DNA of 64,000 nt from Lentisphaeria bacterium (GCA_017541665.1 JAFXYP010000073.1:46684-110683); one strand, 5' to 3'; shown: positions 8,149-16,588, counted from the first letter of the stretch. Numbers and translations are program-made. Notes: generated from the letters alone by a model not told the origin.

Positions 8149-9279
8149 TTACGGGACTTCGAGGTCCTTCGGCATGGAGCAGAAGTTTTCGATGCCGGTG
8201 TCGGTGATGAGCACCAGGTCCTCGATGCGGACGCCGCCGATGTCGTGGTAGTACAGGCCGGGTTCGACGGTGATCACGTTTCCGGGGCGGAGCAGCTCGT
8301 AATTGCGGGCGGAGAACCGGGGCTGTTCGTGGATTTCGAGCCCGACGCTGTGGCCGAGCCCGTGGAAATATCCGCAGGGATAGCCCTCGCTGTCGACGCC
8401 GGTCTTGAACCCCGCTTCGGCGAGCGAAGTGATGCAGAAGTCCTGCATGAGTCCGCACTGGACGCCGGGCTTCAGCTTTGCCTCGACCGCCTCGTTCACA
8501 TAGCGGACGGCCTTGTACATTTCGAAGAGGCGCTTGGGCGCTTTGCCCTTCACGAACGTGCGGGTCATGTCGCCCCAGTAGCCGTTGACGTCGCTGCGCG
8601 GGAAGATGTCGGAGACGACGGGCGCGCCGGCCTTGATCGGGCCGCTGCCGATGCAGTGCGGCAGGGCGGAATCGGGTCCGCAGGAGATGATGGTGCCGAC
8701 GGCGGAATAGGATTTGCGCTTGAACTCGGCTTCGACCTCGGCGCGGATGAAGTCGCAGGTCAGGACTTTGCCGTGCCATTCGAGGAAGCCCTGCGAATTG
8801 ACCGTGGACTCGGCGATGAAGTCGCGCACCTGGTACTGGGCCTCCTGCGTGGCGGTCTCCGCGGCGCGGATTTTCTCGATCTCGTCGGGACGCTTCACGG
8901 CGCGTTCGGGGAAGAACGGCCCGAGGGCCATTTCGACTTCGATCCCGGCGGCGCGGAGCTTCTCGGCATAGACCAGGGGGAAGCGTTCGGGCACCTGCCA
9001 GCGGGTCACGCCGTAGACCTTGCTGATGGCGGCCACGAGGCAGCGTTTGCAGTCCGGCGGGGCCTGCTTCAGGACGTCGGCGAAATCGACCACCTCGACG
9101 CCGGGCCGGACTTCCTGACGCGCACGAGCGAGCTCCAGTACGGACACGAACGCATAACGTTTGCCCCCGATCTCGGCATAGATGAATTCGTCCGGGGCGA
9201 AGAATCCGGATCCGTAGACGAGGTCGGCGGATTCGGCGGTGGTGGCCGCGATCAGGCGGGCCTGGGCGTTTTTTTCCAT
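8149..9279 (-). CDS. M24-family metallopeptidase (Xaa-Pro aminopeptidase/prolidase-like)
   Basis: About 376 residues with the pita-bread fold layout: a creatinase-N-like domain (1 to about 140) and an M24 catalytic domain. The five metal ligands expected of the family are visible: Asp in VVSDIFPR, Asp in GYWGDMTRTF, His in FHGLGHSVGLEIHE, Glu in ITVEPGLYY and Glu in GVRIEDLV. Such enzymes remove N-terminal residues preceding proline or cleave Xaa-Pro dipeptides in the cytoplasm. The ATG at 9279 is preferred over a TTG at 9282. The gene is transcribed alone from a promoter at 9342-9369, divergent from the phospholipid gene. Precise substrate class (PepP, PepQ or other) cannot be set from sequence alone. 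Confidence 0.88.
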   Translation of the reverse strand: MEKNAQARLIAATTAESADLVYGSGFFAPDEFIYAEIGGKRYAFVSVLELARARQEVRPGVEVVDFADVLKQAPPDCKRCLVAAISKVYGVTRWQVPERFPLVYAEKLRAAGIEVEMALGPFFPERAVKRPDEIEKIRAAETATQEAQYQVRDFIAESTVNSQGFLEWHGKVLTCDFIRAEVEAEFKRKSYSAVGTIISCGPDSALPHCIGSGPIKAGAPVVSDIFPRSDVNGYWGDMTRTFVKGKAPKRLFEMYKAVRYVNEAVEAKLKPGVQCGLMQDFCITSLAEAGFKTGVDSEGYPCGYFHGLGHSVGLEIHEQPRFSARNYELLRPGNVITVEPGLYYHDIGGVRIEDLVLITDTGIENFCSMPKDLEVP

Positions 9280-9341
9280 CAAAAAAGAACCTGTTCGCTT
9301 GAAAAAGAATGAAAATGAAGTTAAATTGAATGATACACTTT

Positions 9342-9369
9342 AATATATCACACACCGTAAAAAAATCAA
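9342..9369 (-). promoter_or_regulatory. Promoter of the M24 peptidase gene
   Basis: Minus strand TTGATT (9369-9364), 16-nt spacer, TATATT (9347-9342). The leader is about 55 nt. It lies in the short divergent region with the plsY-gpsA gene. Confidence 0.5.
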
Positions 9370-9378
9370 AAGATTCTT

Positions 9379-11130
9379 ATGACGATTTCCAGTACACCTG
9401 TCGGCGTCGGCGTCTCCATCACCATCATCGCGCTCGGATCCTACCTCGTCGGGGCCGTCCCGTTCGGCTTCCTCATCGGCAAGATGAAGGGCATCGACAT
9501 CCGGAAGCACGGCAGCGGCAATATCGGCGCGACGAACGTGACGCGCGTGGTGGGCAAAGGCTGGGGCCGCCTCTGCTTCTTCCTCGACTTCCTGAAGGGC
9601 GCGTTCCCCGTGATCGCGGCCTCCATGCTCTCCACGCGCGAATCTTCACAGTTCGTGGTGGAACACCTGCCCGAATGGCTGAAGATGGAGCCGTGTCTCC
9701 CCGATCCCGCCGGACTGCTGGCCTGCGTGGCGGCGTTCGCGGCGGTCTGCGGGCACATCTGGCCGGTGTACCTGAAATTCAAGGGCGGGAAGGGGATTTC
9801 GACTGCCGCGGGCGCGATCCTGGCGCTGAATCCGCTGTCGCTGATCTCCGCCGGCGTCGTGTGGGCGGTGGTCTTCTTCGCCTCGCGCTACGTGTCGCTG
9901 GCAAGCATCGCCGCCGCCGTGTCGATCGCCGTCTTCTGCGTGGTCTTCCGCCTGGCCGGGCTTTCGAATGCGACCCGGCCGGAGATCCTTCTGCTCTTCC
10001 TGCTTGCCGCATTGGCCGTGACCAAGCACGCGTCGAACATCAAGCGGTTGCGCGAGGGGACGGAGAATAAATTCGAACGCAAGAAGAAGGCGGCTCCGCT
10101 GTCGCTTGCCACGCTTCAGGACAGTTCCGCCATCCATGCCGCGGTGCTGGGCGACGGCGCCTGGGGCACCGCGCTGGCGCTGACGCTCCACGCCAACGGC
10201 CACAAGGTGAAGGTGTGGGGCGCGTTCCAGGAGAACATCGACGCCGTGAACCGCGACCATGAGAACAAAAAGTTCCTGGCTGGCGTGCCGATCCCGGACG
10301 ATCTGGAGTTCACTTCCGACATGGAATCCGCGGTGAAGGACGCGCGGCTGGTCGTGCTCGCCACGCCGTCGCAGTACCTCCGCGGCGTGCTCCAGAAATT
10401 CAAGCCATACCTGAACCCCGACACGCAGATCGTCGTGGACATCGTGAAGGGCATCGAGGTCAGCTCGCTGCTGACCATGAGCGAGCTCTGCCGGCAGGAA
10501 CTCGGCCCGACGCATTACGTGGCGCTCTCCGGGCCGAGCCATGCCGAGGAAGTCGCGCGCCGGATCCCGACTTTGGTCGTGACCGCGTGCGAGGACCGCG
10601 ATATCGCGGAGTACGTCCAGCGTATCTTCATGAACGATTTCTTCCGCGTGTACACGTCGTACGACGTGGTCGGCGTGGAGCTGGGCGGCGCGCTGAAGAA
10701 CATCTACGCCATCGCCGCCGGATTCGTCGACGGCTGCGGCCTGGGCGACAACACCAAGGCCGCGCTGATGACGCGCGCTATCGCCGAGATGTCCCGCCTG
10801 GGCAAGCGACTCGGCGGACAGAGGGGCACGTTCAGCGGGCTGAGCGGCGTGGGCGACCTGATCGTGACCTGCACCAGCCGTCACAGCCGCAACCGCTACG
10901 TCGGCGAGGAGCTCGGCAAGGGGCGCAAGATCGACGAGATCATCCGTTCCATGAACATGGTCGTGGCCGAGGGCGTGAAGACCTGCGAGGCGGCCTACGA
11001 GCTCTCCGAACGCTGGAACGTCGAAACGCCGCTGATCCACGGCATCTACGCCGTGATCCATGACGGTCGCGACGCGCGCGAAGTCGTGCATGGGCTCATG
11101 ACCCGCAAGGCGAAAAACGAGGAGGAGTGA
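9379..11130 (+). CDS. PlsY-GpsA fusion: glycerol-3-phosphate acyltransferase plus glycerol-3-phosphate dehydrogenase
   Basis: 583 residues joining two normally separate enzymes of phospholipid synthesis. Residues 1 to about 230 are PlsY, the polytopic acyl-phosphate:glycerol-3-phosphate acyltransferase. Its motifs are visible: VGAVPFGFLIGK, RKHGSGNIGATN, a central FKGGKGISTAAG and several membrane helices. After a charged linker (about 231-250), residues 253-583 are GpsA. They carry the NAD(P)-binding LGDGAWGTALAL, VDIVKGIE, LSGPSHAEEV, the catalytic-Lys region ELGGALKNIYAIAAG, GDNTKAALMTRA and FSGLSGVGDLIVTC. GpsA reduces dihydroxyacetone phosphate to sn-glycerol-3-phosphate, and PlsY acylates it, so one membrane-bound chain could pass product straight to the next site. 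No stop or shift interrupts the junction, so the fusion looks real. Confidence 0.93.
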   Translation: MTISSTPVGVGVSITIIALGSYLVGAVPFGFLIGKMKGIDIRKHGSGNIGATNVTRVVGKGWGRLCFFLDFLKGAFPVIAASMLSTRESSQFVVEHLPEWLKMEPCLPDPAGLLACVAAFAAVCGHIWPVYLKFKGGKGISTAAGAILALNPLSLISAGVVWAVVFFASRYVSLASIAAAVSIAVFCVVFRLAGLSNATRPEILLLFLLAALAVTKHASNIKRLREGTENKFERKKKAAPLSLATLQDSSAIHAAVLGDGAWGTALALTLHANGHKVKVWGAFQENIDAVNRDHENKKFLAGVPIPDDLEFTSDMESAVKDARLVVLATPSQYLRGVLQKFKPYLNPDTQIVVDIVKGIEVSSLLTMSELCRQELGPTHYVALSGPSHAEEVARRIPTLVVTACEDRDIAEYVQRIFMNDFFRVYTSYDVVGVELGGALKNIYAIAAGFVDGCGLGDNTKAALMTRAIAEMSRLGKRLGGQRGTFSGLSGVGDLIVTCTSRHSRNRYVGEELGKGRKIDEIIRSMNMVVAEGVKTCEAAYELSERWNVETPLIHGIYAVIHDGRDAREVVHGLMTRKAKNEEE

Positions 11131-11186
11131 GGCGCGCCGGAAACGCGTGTCCTTCCTCCGCCGGGAAAAAAGGAACGGACGGATCG

Positions 11187-11217
11187 AAAAAAAGCCTCCG
11201 GGTTTTCGCCGGAGGCT
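11187..11217 (-). terminator. Intrinsic terminator of the DUF805 gene
   Basis: A perfect 9-bp GC-rich stem (AGCCTCCGG/CCGGAGGCT, 11193-11217) with a 7-nt loop is followed on the minus strand by seven T. It sits 72 bases beyond the DUF805 stop and also separates that gene from the convergent plsY-gpsA gene. Confidence 0.8.
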
Positions 11218-11288
11218 GAAGGTCGTGGTTGTTTCCGTCCTGCCGCATGCCGGATTCCGGCAATTCAGGACAGGAGATGGAAACGGGT

Positions 11289-11897
11289 TCAGTATGGATT
11301 CGGACCGAATTCGTTGTCCTCGTGCTTTCCCTCATACATGAAGAGCAGGAAAAGGGAAAGAGGTGCGCCGACCCACCAGAAAAGGATCGTGACGATCCAG
11401 CTGAGCCACGGGTGTTTGCTGTTCCAGATTTTCTCAATGACACGGTTGCAGGAAGAATCCAGATCCAGCAGGTAGACCAGATAGATGACCGGGAGTCCCA
11501 GGACATTCAGATACATGAGCCAGAACCCGCTCATTCCCAGGTCGTGCAGGCGCCGGACCGATACGGCGAGGAGAGGGATCAGCAGGATGAGCACGATCAC
11601 CACGAAGGCCCCCTCGAAAACCGCAGCGGTCGATTCATCTTCGGCATGACTGATCGCCACAGAGAGAAGCACCAGAAGGATGTTGAAGAGCACCACATAG
11701 CCGATAAGATACGACCAGAATTCCTTTCTTTTCGCCCTGCCGTAAAAACTGAACGGGTTCTTGCTGGGAAGATGGTAGGTGGAACTTTGAGAGCTGCAAG
11801 TCTTCGGGGAAGACAGTTTTTGCTCCGCTTCCTTCAGGCAGATGGGACATACCGATGTTTCGGGGTCGAGCTGGGATCCGCAGTTTGGACAAATCAT
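11289..11897 (-). CDS. DUF805 membrane protein with N-terminal zinc ribbon
   Basis: 202 residues. The first 22 contain two Cys pairs (CPNC and CPIC), a zinc-ribbon of the kind often placed at the N-terminus of membrane proteins. After a Ser-rich linker the chain follows DUF805: NPFSFYGRAKRKEFW at its start, three or four hydrophobic helices, and the signature RRLHDLGMSGFW (about residues 115-126). DUF805 proteins are small inner-membrane proteins without an agreed function. The last helix pair is followed by a short charged tail. The gene stands alone with its own terminator at 11187-11217. Confidence 0.85.
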   Translation of the reverse strand: MICPNCGSQLDPETSVCPICLKEAEQKLSSPKTCSSQSSTYHLPSKNPFSFYGRAKRKEFWSYLIGYVVLFNILLVLLSVAISHAEDESTAAVFEGAFVVIVLILLIPLLAVSVRRLHDLGMSGFWLMYLNVLGLPVIYLVYLLDLDSSCNRVIEKIWNSKHPWLSWIVTILFWWVGAPLSLFLLFMYEGKHEDNEFGPNPY

Positions 11898-11990
11898 TTT
11901 TGTTCCTTTCTCGTTTTCAGTTGGTTGAAAAGGGGGTTAGTAGTATTTGATGGTTGCGTGTTATTCTGTTTGTTGTCCGGGTTGCCATGA

Positions 11991-13595
11991 TTACTCACGC
12001 GCTGCTTCCGCGCGTTTATGCCATTTTTCCGCTTCGGCCTCGTCCTGTTCCACACCTACGCCTTTCTCATAGCAGTCGCCAAGCCACTTCATCGCATCCT
12101 TATTGCCGTTTTCCGCGGCCTTTTTGAACCATTTGAAAGCTTCGGCTTTATCGGTTTTCACGCCGTCGCCATCGTGATACATCCAGGCGAGGTTGTTCAT
12201 TGCAGTCGTATTGCCGTTTTCCGCTGATTTTTTATACCATTTGACCGCTTCGGCCTTATTTTCTTCCACCCCGTCGCCGTTCGCATACTTCCAACCAACC
12301 GGGAGAAATGCATTCTCCTTGCCGTTTTCCGCGGCCTTTTTGAACCATTTGAACGCTTCGGCCTTATCTTCCTTCACGCCGTCGCCTCGATCATACATAA
12401 AAGCGAGGTTGTTCATTGCAGTCGTATTGCCGTTTTCCGCTGATTTTTTATACCATTTGACCGCTTCGGCCTTATTTTCTTCCACCCCGTCGCCGTTCTC
12501 ATACTTCCAGCCCAGCGGGAGCATTGCATCCGCATTGCCGTTTTCCGCGGCCTTTTTGAACCATTTGAACGCTTCGGCCTTATCTTCCTTCACCCCGTTG
12601 CCGTTTTGGTATTTTTCGCCGAGTCGGTACATTGCGTCCGTATTGCCTTTTTCAGCTGCCTGTATGTCTATATCCAGCCATCTTTTATTTCTGGTTTCCT
12701 CTGCAAGCTTAGACCATTTCTCCGCTTCGGCCTTATCCCGCCGTACTCCGGTGCCAAAACTGTAGCATAATGCAAGCTGATCCATCGCACCCGCGTGGCC
12801 TTTTTCGGCGGCCTTTTTATACCACTTGGCCTCTTCGTAGGCATTCTTTCTCACGCCATTGCCCTGGCCATAGCAGAAGCCGATCCGATACTGCGCATCG
12901 GCATAGTCCTTGTTTGCGGCCATCAGATACCATCTGAACGCTTCGGCCTTATTTTCTTTCACGCCCTTGCCGTCCTCAAAGCATTCGCCAAGCTCGCACA
13001 TCGCTTCCACATCGCCTTTTTCGGCGGCCTTCAGCGTATCACTGACATCTTTCATGGAATCAATGAAAGCCTTGGCGTTCTGATTCCCGCCTTTTGCTGC
13101 TTTTCGATACCATTTGACGGCTTCGATCATATCGATATTGAGATCCTCGACTTCATAATAACTTCCAACGGCGGCGGCCGCACCATCGGCTATTTGACGC
13201 TCCTCAAGTTCCTCGACATGGAGTTCGACCGCAAATACTTCTCCGTCCTCCCCGAAACGATAGCTTTCGCCGACCTTGTACATCGCGTCCGCATTGCCGT
13301 TTTCGGCTGCCTGTTTGAACCATTTGAGTGCTTCGCTCCTGCTCTCGTCCACGCCCTTGCCTTCCTCATAGCAGAGACCGACCTGATACTGTGCCCCGGC
13401 ATGGCCCTTGTTTGCGGCGAGGGCGAACTGCGTTACCGCCGTTTTGTAATCCTGGGCGACAAGGGCGGCCTGGCCCTGTTCGTATTCATTCTGGCCTTTC
13501 TTCCCGACCTTCCCGCAGGAGGTGGAAAGCAGCGCCGCCAGGACGCAGACGGAAACGCCGATGATGATTCGGCTGCTGTTTCGGTTGAGTTTCAT
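11991..13595 (-). CDS. Sel1-repeat lipoprotein with an in-frame foreign insert
   Basis: 534 residues. The signal ends at LLSTSCG (Cys about 27), a lipobox, so the protein should be lipid-anchored in the envelope. The rest is a run of Sel1-like helical repeats of about 36 residues, recognised by A-(Q/D)AM-x-LG-x-x-Y-x-x-G-x-G-V-x-x-(D/N)-x-x-EA-x-KW-(Y/F)-KKAAE-(N/K)-G. Such repeats form a superhelix for protein-protein contacts. Residues about 116-143 do not fit: they read EDGEVFAVELHVEELEERQI and onward, and are the antisense translation of part of the MFS gene at 17568-17652. Removing these 28 codons restores a Sel1 unit (YRFG-GSYY), so the insert is in frame. The last repeats are nearly identical at the DNA level. 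Partner unknown. Confidence 0.85.
   Translation of the reverse strand: MKLNRNSSRIIIGVSVCVLAALLSTSCGKVGKKGQNEYEQGQAALVAQDYKTAVTQFALAANKGHAGAQYQVGLCYEEGKGVDESRSEALKWFKQAAENGNADAMYKVGESYRFGEDGEVFAVELHVEELEERQIADGAAAAVGSYYEVEDLNIDMIEAVKWYRKAAKGGNQNAKAFIDSMKDVSDTLKAAEKGDVEAMCELGECFEDGKGVKENKAEAFRWYLMAANKDYADAQYRIGFCYGQGNGVRKNAYEEAKWYKKAAEKGHAGAMDQLALCYSFGTGVRRDKAEAEKWSKLAEETRNKRWLDIDIQAAEKGNTDAMYRLGEKYQNGNGVKEDKAEAFKWFKKAAENGNADAMLPLGWKYENGDGVEENKAEAVKWYKKSAENGNTTAMNNLAFMYDRGDGVKEDKAEAFKWFKKAAENGKENAFLPVGWKYANGDGVEENKAEAVKWYKKSAENGNTTAMNNLAWMYHDGDGVKTDKAEAFKWFKKAAENGNKDAMKWLGDCYEKGVGVEQDEAEAEKWHKRAEAARE
12187..12618 (-). repeat. Two 216-bp tandem repeats (two Sel1 units each)
   Basis: The block starting GCGAGGTTGTTCATTGCAGT at 12187 recurs at 12403, exactly 216 bases (72 codons) later, with few differences. 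Such recent duplication suggests the solenoid can grow or shrink by recombination. Confidence 0.8.
13165..13249. repeat. 85-bp inverted copy of MFS-gene DNA inside the Sel1 gene
   Basis: Bases 13165-13249 equal the reverse complement of 17568-17652 without a mismatch over 85 bp. Similarity stops abruptly on both sides. Here the segment lies antisense relative to the Sel1 gene and adds 84 bp with one base of shared junction sequence, keeping the frame. Confidence 0.93.
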
Positions 13596-13735
13596 GTATC
13601 ATCCTTTCATTTCGGTTATGGTTGAGTTGAACAGGAAAAGACGCAAGAAAGCCGCCGCATCGGGGCGGATGCGGAAGCGCACGGGATCCGGAAAGGGAGA
13701 AAACAGGGAGACCGGAAACGATCTGCCGGGTTGAA

Positions 13736-13768
13736 GCGAGCCTTTATTAAAACAAAAGAAAGGCTTGC
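13736..13768. other. Stem-loop in the 13596-14266 gap
   Basis: GCGAGCCTTT (13736-13745) pairs with AAAGGCTTGC (13759-13768), with one G-U pair and a 13-nt loop. It lies in the leader of the Sel1 gene if the promoter at 13919-13946 is used. The remaining gap is AT-rich, especially 13917-14010, and otherwise holds nothing I recognise; the open frames there have shadow-like composition. Confidence 0.4.
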
Positions 13769-13918
13769 GTGCATCACAGGGGTATTTGCCTCAGATCGAG
13801 GGGAATTGAACAGGGAAAAAAATGGGGCGGAGCAGCACGCCTGATTTCGTGCGGATGTCGAACAGAAACTGTGTTTGCGATTCGTCATCATGATTCCGTT
13901 TATTGTATTCCATCCGTT

Positions 13919-13946
13919 AATATAACGCCCGAAAAAAAGAATACAA
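13919..13946 (-). promoter_or_regulatory. Possible promoter for the Sel1 gene
   Basis: Minus strand TTGTAT (13946-13941), 16-nt spacer, TATATT (13924-13919). It would imply a leader of over 300 nt before the ATG at 13595, which is long compared with the 40-100 nt seen elsewhere in this window. Confidence 0.35.
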
Positions 13947-14266
13947 ATGTTTTTTTTTAAAAAAAATACTTGGTTTTGAAAAAAACACGTTTTTTCCATT
14001 CTTTTTGCATTGTTCGGAAAAAGTGCGGATTTCTCCCGCTGGAAAACGTATGCGTTTTTTCGGGAGACATGGTTCCCCTTTTCCCCTGGTCAGACAGGTT
14101 TTATAGGTCCCTATAAGTCTTGTTTTCAGCGGGCTTCGGCTTGTCCGCGAGCACTCCCCCCGACGAAAAAAAAACCGGCTCCGAGCATGTCGGGACCGGG
14201 GAAGGATCATCGAATGCCGTCCGCGCCGCAGCATGGCGGCGGGTCCGGCATCATGAAGAGAATTTC

Positions 14267-14488
14267 TTACTTTTTGAACGTGTCGTTGATGGCGTCGCCG
14301 ACGGCGTCGTTGGTGTCCTTGGCGGCCTCTTCGGCCTTCTTGGTGAACTTGTGCACGCCGGATTCGGTGCTGTCGATGGCCTTGTCGAGCTTTTCGCCGG
14401 CGGTCTCCTTCTTTTCGCAGGAGGTGGCGAGCGTCATGGCGCAGACTGCGGCCGCGACGACGGTGAGCGTGAAGAGCATTTTTTTCAT
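14267..14488 (-). CDS. Small helical lipoprotein
   Basis: 73 residues. The signal (MKKMLFTLTVVAAAVCAMT) runs to the lipobox LATSC (Cys about 24). The mature part of about 50 residues is Lys/Glu/Asp-rich and helical, with repeated KLDKAIDST and AIND-type heptads, like small outer-membrane lipoproteins that pack as coiled coils. It follows the membrane protein at 14549-15298 by 60 bases and may share its transcript. No family was recognised. Confidence 0.8.
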   Translation of the reverse strand: MKKMLFTLTVVAAAVCAMTLATSCEKKETAGEKLDKAIDSTESGVHKFTKKAEEAAKDTNDAVGDAINDTFKK

Positions 14489-14548
14489 GGTGATATACCT
14501 TTCGATTGGTTGTTGGTATGTGCTGGAAAGCCGGATCGGGAAACGCGG

Positions 14549-15298
14549 TCACTCGGCTTTCTTTTTGGGCTTGATGGTGAGGATGAATCCGAGGGCGAGG
14601 CTGAGGTACGCGCTCATGAGGACCTGGTAGTTGGCGGGGAGCGAGAACGTGATCGTGTGCGCGGGGATCCAGAAAATGACGATGCTCTTCAGCAGATAGG
14701 AACCCCAGACATGCTTGTCGATGCCTTCGAGGAATTCGCCGCCGCCGAGGAAGCGCTTCTTGTTGATGCAGGTGTTCCAGTATTCGTGGCTGAGCATCAT
14801 CGGGAAGCAGAAAATGAGGTTGGCCCACAGAGAGGTGGAGAAGCCCTGGAAGATGGTCTGAACCGTTTTGTTGCTGAAATGGAACGGCCAGACGGGGGAG
14901 GGGGCGCCGGTGGCGTGATTGATGGTCATGAGGGAGGCGATGCCTTTGCCGAAAATCGCGAATGCGATGGTGAAGAGCATGCCGTACACGCCCCAGACGA
15001 TGAACTTCAGGAAGAGGCCCGGGGTCTTCCAGCTTCCGGTCTTGCCGCGCACCTTGATCATTTCACCGAACGTGGCGAGGAGTCCGACCTTCAGGAAGCC
15101 GGAGATGTAGGGGTATTGTCCGACGACGCTGCCGAAGTTCTTGAGGCCGTCTGTGGAAAAACCGACCCAGTGGATGCCTTGTGACTGGAGGCTGAGATTC
15201 AGAGAAGAATCAAAATATTTCCACGGGAAGAAGACGACGAGGCAGGTATAGGCGAGGAAGTAGATGACCGCAAAGATGTCGCCGATTTTGAATTTCAT
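14549..15298 (-). CDS. Multi-pass membrane protein of unknown function
   Basis: 249 residues with about five hydrophobic segments (near 8-28, 60-80, 100-125, 150-170 and 200-240). The C-terminal part, with FWIPAHTITF and later AYLSLALGF, is faintly like the end of the Mpv17/PMP22 family, where a helix with W-x-P and a closing LS motif is conserved. That resemblance is weak and by eye. The gene has a good promoter 50-75 bases upstream and is probably followed by the small lipoprotein on the same transcript. No catalytic motif was seen. Confidence 0.7.
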   Translation of the reverse strand: MKFKIGDIFAVIYFLAYTCLVVFFPWKYFDSSLNLSLQSQGIHWVGFSTDGLKNFGSVVGQYPYISGFLKVGLLATFGEMIKVRGKTGSWKTPGLFLKFIVWGVYGMLFTIAFAIFGKGIASLMTINHATGAPSPVWPFHFSNKTVQTIFQGFSTSLWANLIFCFPMMLSHEYWNTCINKKRFLGGGEFLEGIDKHVWGSYLLKSIVIFWIPAHTITFSLPANYQVLMSAYLSLALGFILTIKPKKKAE

Positions 15299-15346
15299 GG
15301 CAATTGTTTCCTTTTGTGAGGTTTGGGTGGAACGTTATATAATATA

Positions 15347-15375
15347 AAGATAGCATGTTTTTCCGTAAAAATCAA
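15347..15375 (-). promoter_or_regulatory. Promoter of the 14549-15298 gene
   Basis: Minus strand TTGATT (15375-15370), 17-nt spacer, TATCTT (15352-15347); a run of TATATTATATAA follows directly and offers alternative -10 elements. Confidence 0.45.
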
Positions 15376-15427
15376 GTCGAACCGCCGAAAGATGCGGAAA
15401 AATGGACGCCCGCCCGGTTGCCCGATA

Positions 15428-16014
15428 TTATTCCGGCGTCTGCTGGGAAGCGGGATCACCTTCACCGTGTTCGTCCGCATCCCCCGCCGCGGCCCGGAGT
15501 TCTTCCCATGCTTCCTGCCGAAGGATCCCCTCCCATTTCCGAGCCAGTTCCTGGTATTCCTCGATGTCGCGTTTCTTCTTGTGGTCCGGCGCGCCCGGGA
15601 TGGAAACGTGGAGGTTGACGCCGCATTTCGGATCACGGACCCATATTTCCAGCTCCAGGGGCTTTTTGCTCAGGACGGGCGACTTCTTCTTCAGTTCGTA
15701 TACATCGCTGGCGATGTCGAATGCCAGCTCCCCGGCTTCCGGATCGAGTCTGATGCTGAGCTCGACCGTGTCGTCCGGGGAAGTTTGATCGAACAATCCC
15801 TGTATCTCCATTTCTTGTCCGTGATATTGTACCTGCTTTCAATCGGAATGAGGATGTCGGCGACGACTTCGCGGTACATGCCGGGCTTGACGGACTGCCA
15901 TCGAAGCCCCCTCGATACGCCATAAAAAGTAGAAACACAGAGCGCTACACAGGCCAGGAAGATACAGAGAGCGATCCACTCGAACTTCGTGGGTTTGCTG
16001 AAATTTAGTTTCAT
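15428..16014 (-). pseudogene. Frameshifted gene for a single-pass membrane/periplasmic protein
   Basis: Two overlapping frames look like halves of one gene. The first (16014-15691) starts MKLNFSKPTKFEW, has one membrane helix (about 13-35) and reads sensibly to about residue 70 (PIESRYNITDKKW). After that it turns into Arg/Ser-rich sequence typical of a wrong frame. The second (15811-15428) reads MEIQGLFDQTSPDDTVELSI and continues as an acidic, well-formed domain to QQTPE. In the second frame a TGA lies about 30 bases before its ATG, and no good ribosome site is seen. A single shift near 15800-15840 would join them into about 197 residues. A sequencing error, a true pseudogene, translational coupling or programmed frameshifting are all possible. 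Family unknown. Confidence 0.6.
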
Positions 16015-16040
16015 CGGTCCGGCCTCATAAGAGCAAGAAA

Positions 16041-16316
16041 TCAGAACAAATCGCTGTGCGACCCGGTACGCATCAGCTCAAGAATGAGCTTCTCGTTCGA
16101 AATGGAGTAAATCAACAGCCAATCCGGCCTGATATGACACTCTCTTGCATTGCGATATGATCCGATCAGCGCATGATCCCGGTATGCTTCCGGAAGTGTT
16201 TTACCCTCGGCAAGCATCGTAACTACAGCCTGAAGATCAGCAATATTGAATCTGCGTTTCTTTATCCGTTTGTAGTCCCGCTTGAACTGAGCGGTGTATG
16301 TAATTCCGTATTTCAT
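16041..16316 (-). CDS. YafQ-type RelE/ParE-superfamily mRNA interferase toxin
   Basis: 91 residues, the normal size for YafQ. The residues linked to YafQ activity are present in order: DHALIGSYRNARECHI with the two His, PDWLLIY, and the ending RTGSHSDLF with the last His and Phe. YafQ cuts mRNA on the ribosome. The start overlaps the antitoxin stop by 4 bases (ATGA), the usual coupling of such pairs. It is expressed from the promoter at 16621-16649. Confidence 0.92.
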   Translation of the reverse strand: MKYGITYTAQFKRDYKRIKKRRFNIADLQAVVTMLAEGKTLPEAYRDHALIGSYRNARECHIRPDWLLIYSISNEKLILELMRTGSHSDLF

Positions 16317-16588
16317 GAATCAAGAGCCTCGAACAGGCTTTTGATGTCATGGTAAACGGGCGCATTGGGATCATTTGCGAGACGGTGTCCCTCAGCGATA
16401 GCATCGATTGTTTCCTGATTGACTCGCGGAGCCGCCGTTATTTTGAAAGGAATCTCATGATCCCTGGCAATCCGTTTGAGGTAAATCGTGATGGCGGTGG
16501 ACAGGTTCAGTCCCATATCCGCCAGACAGCTTTCGACTGCATTTTTCAATTCGGAGTCGACCCGAACACAGAGATTGGATGTACTCAT
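16313..16588 (-). CDS. DinJ/RelB-type ribbon-helix-helix antitoxin
   Basis: 91 residues. The N-terminal part (LCVRVDSELKNAVESCLADM, then GLNLSTAITIYLKRI) has the beta-strand and two-helix pattern of the RelB/DinJ ribbon-helix-helix family. The C-terminal tail is the expected toxin-binding region. A Shine-Dalgarno CTGGAGGA lies 8 bases before the ATG. As in other DinJ-YafQ pairs it should repress its own promoter with the toxin as co-repressor; the inverted repeat at 16616-16638 is the candidate site. Confidence 0.9.
   Translation of the reverse strand: MSTSNLCVRVDSELKNAVESCLADMGLNLSTAITIYLKRIARDHEIPFKITAAPRVNQETIDAIAEGHRLANDPNAPVYHDIKSLFEALDS

Noticed and set aside
11987..13595. CRISPR-like spacing in the Sel1 gene
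   Set aside because: The regular repetition is coding, in frame and follows Sel1 consensus; there are no identical short repeats with unique spacers.
13616..13999. 127-codon minus-strand frame in the Sel1 leader
   Set aside because: Composition is unlike other proteins here, there is no ribosome site and no motif; treated as leader DNA.
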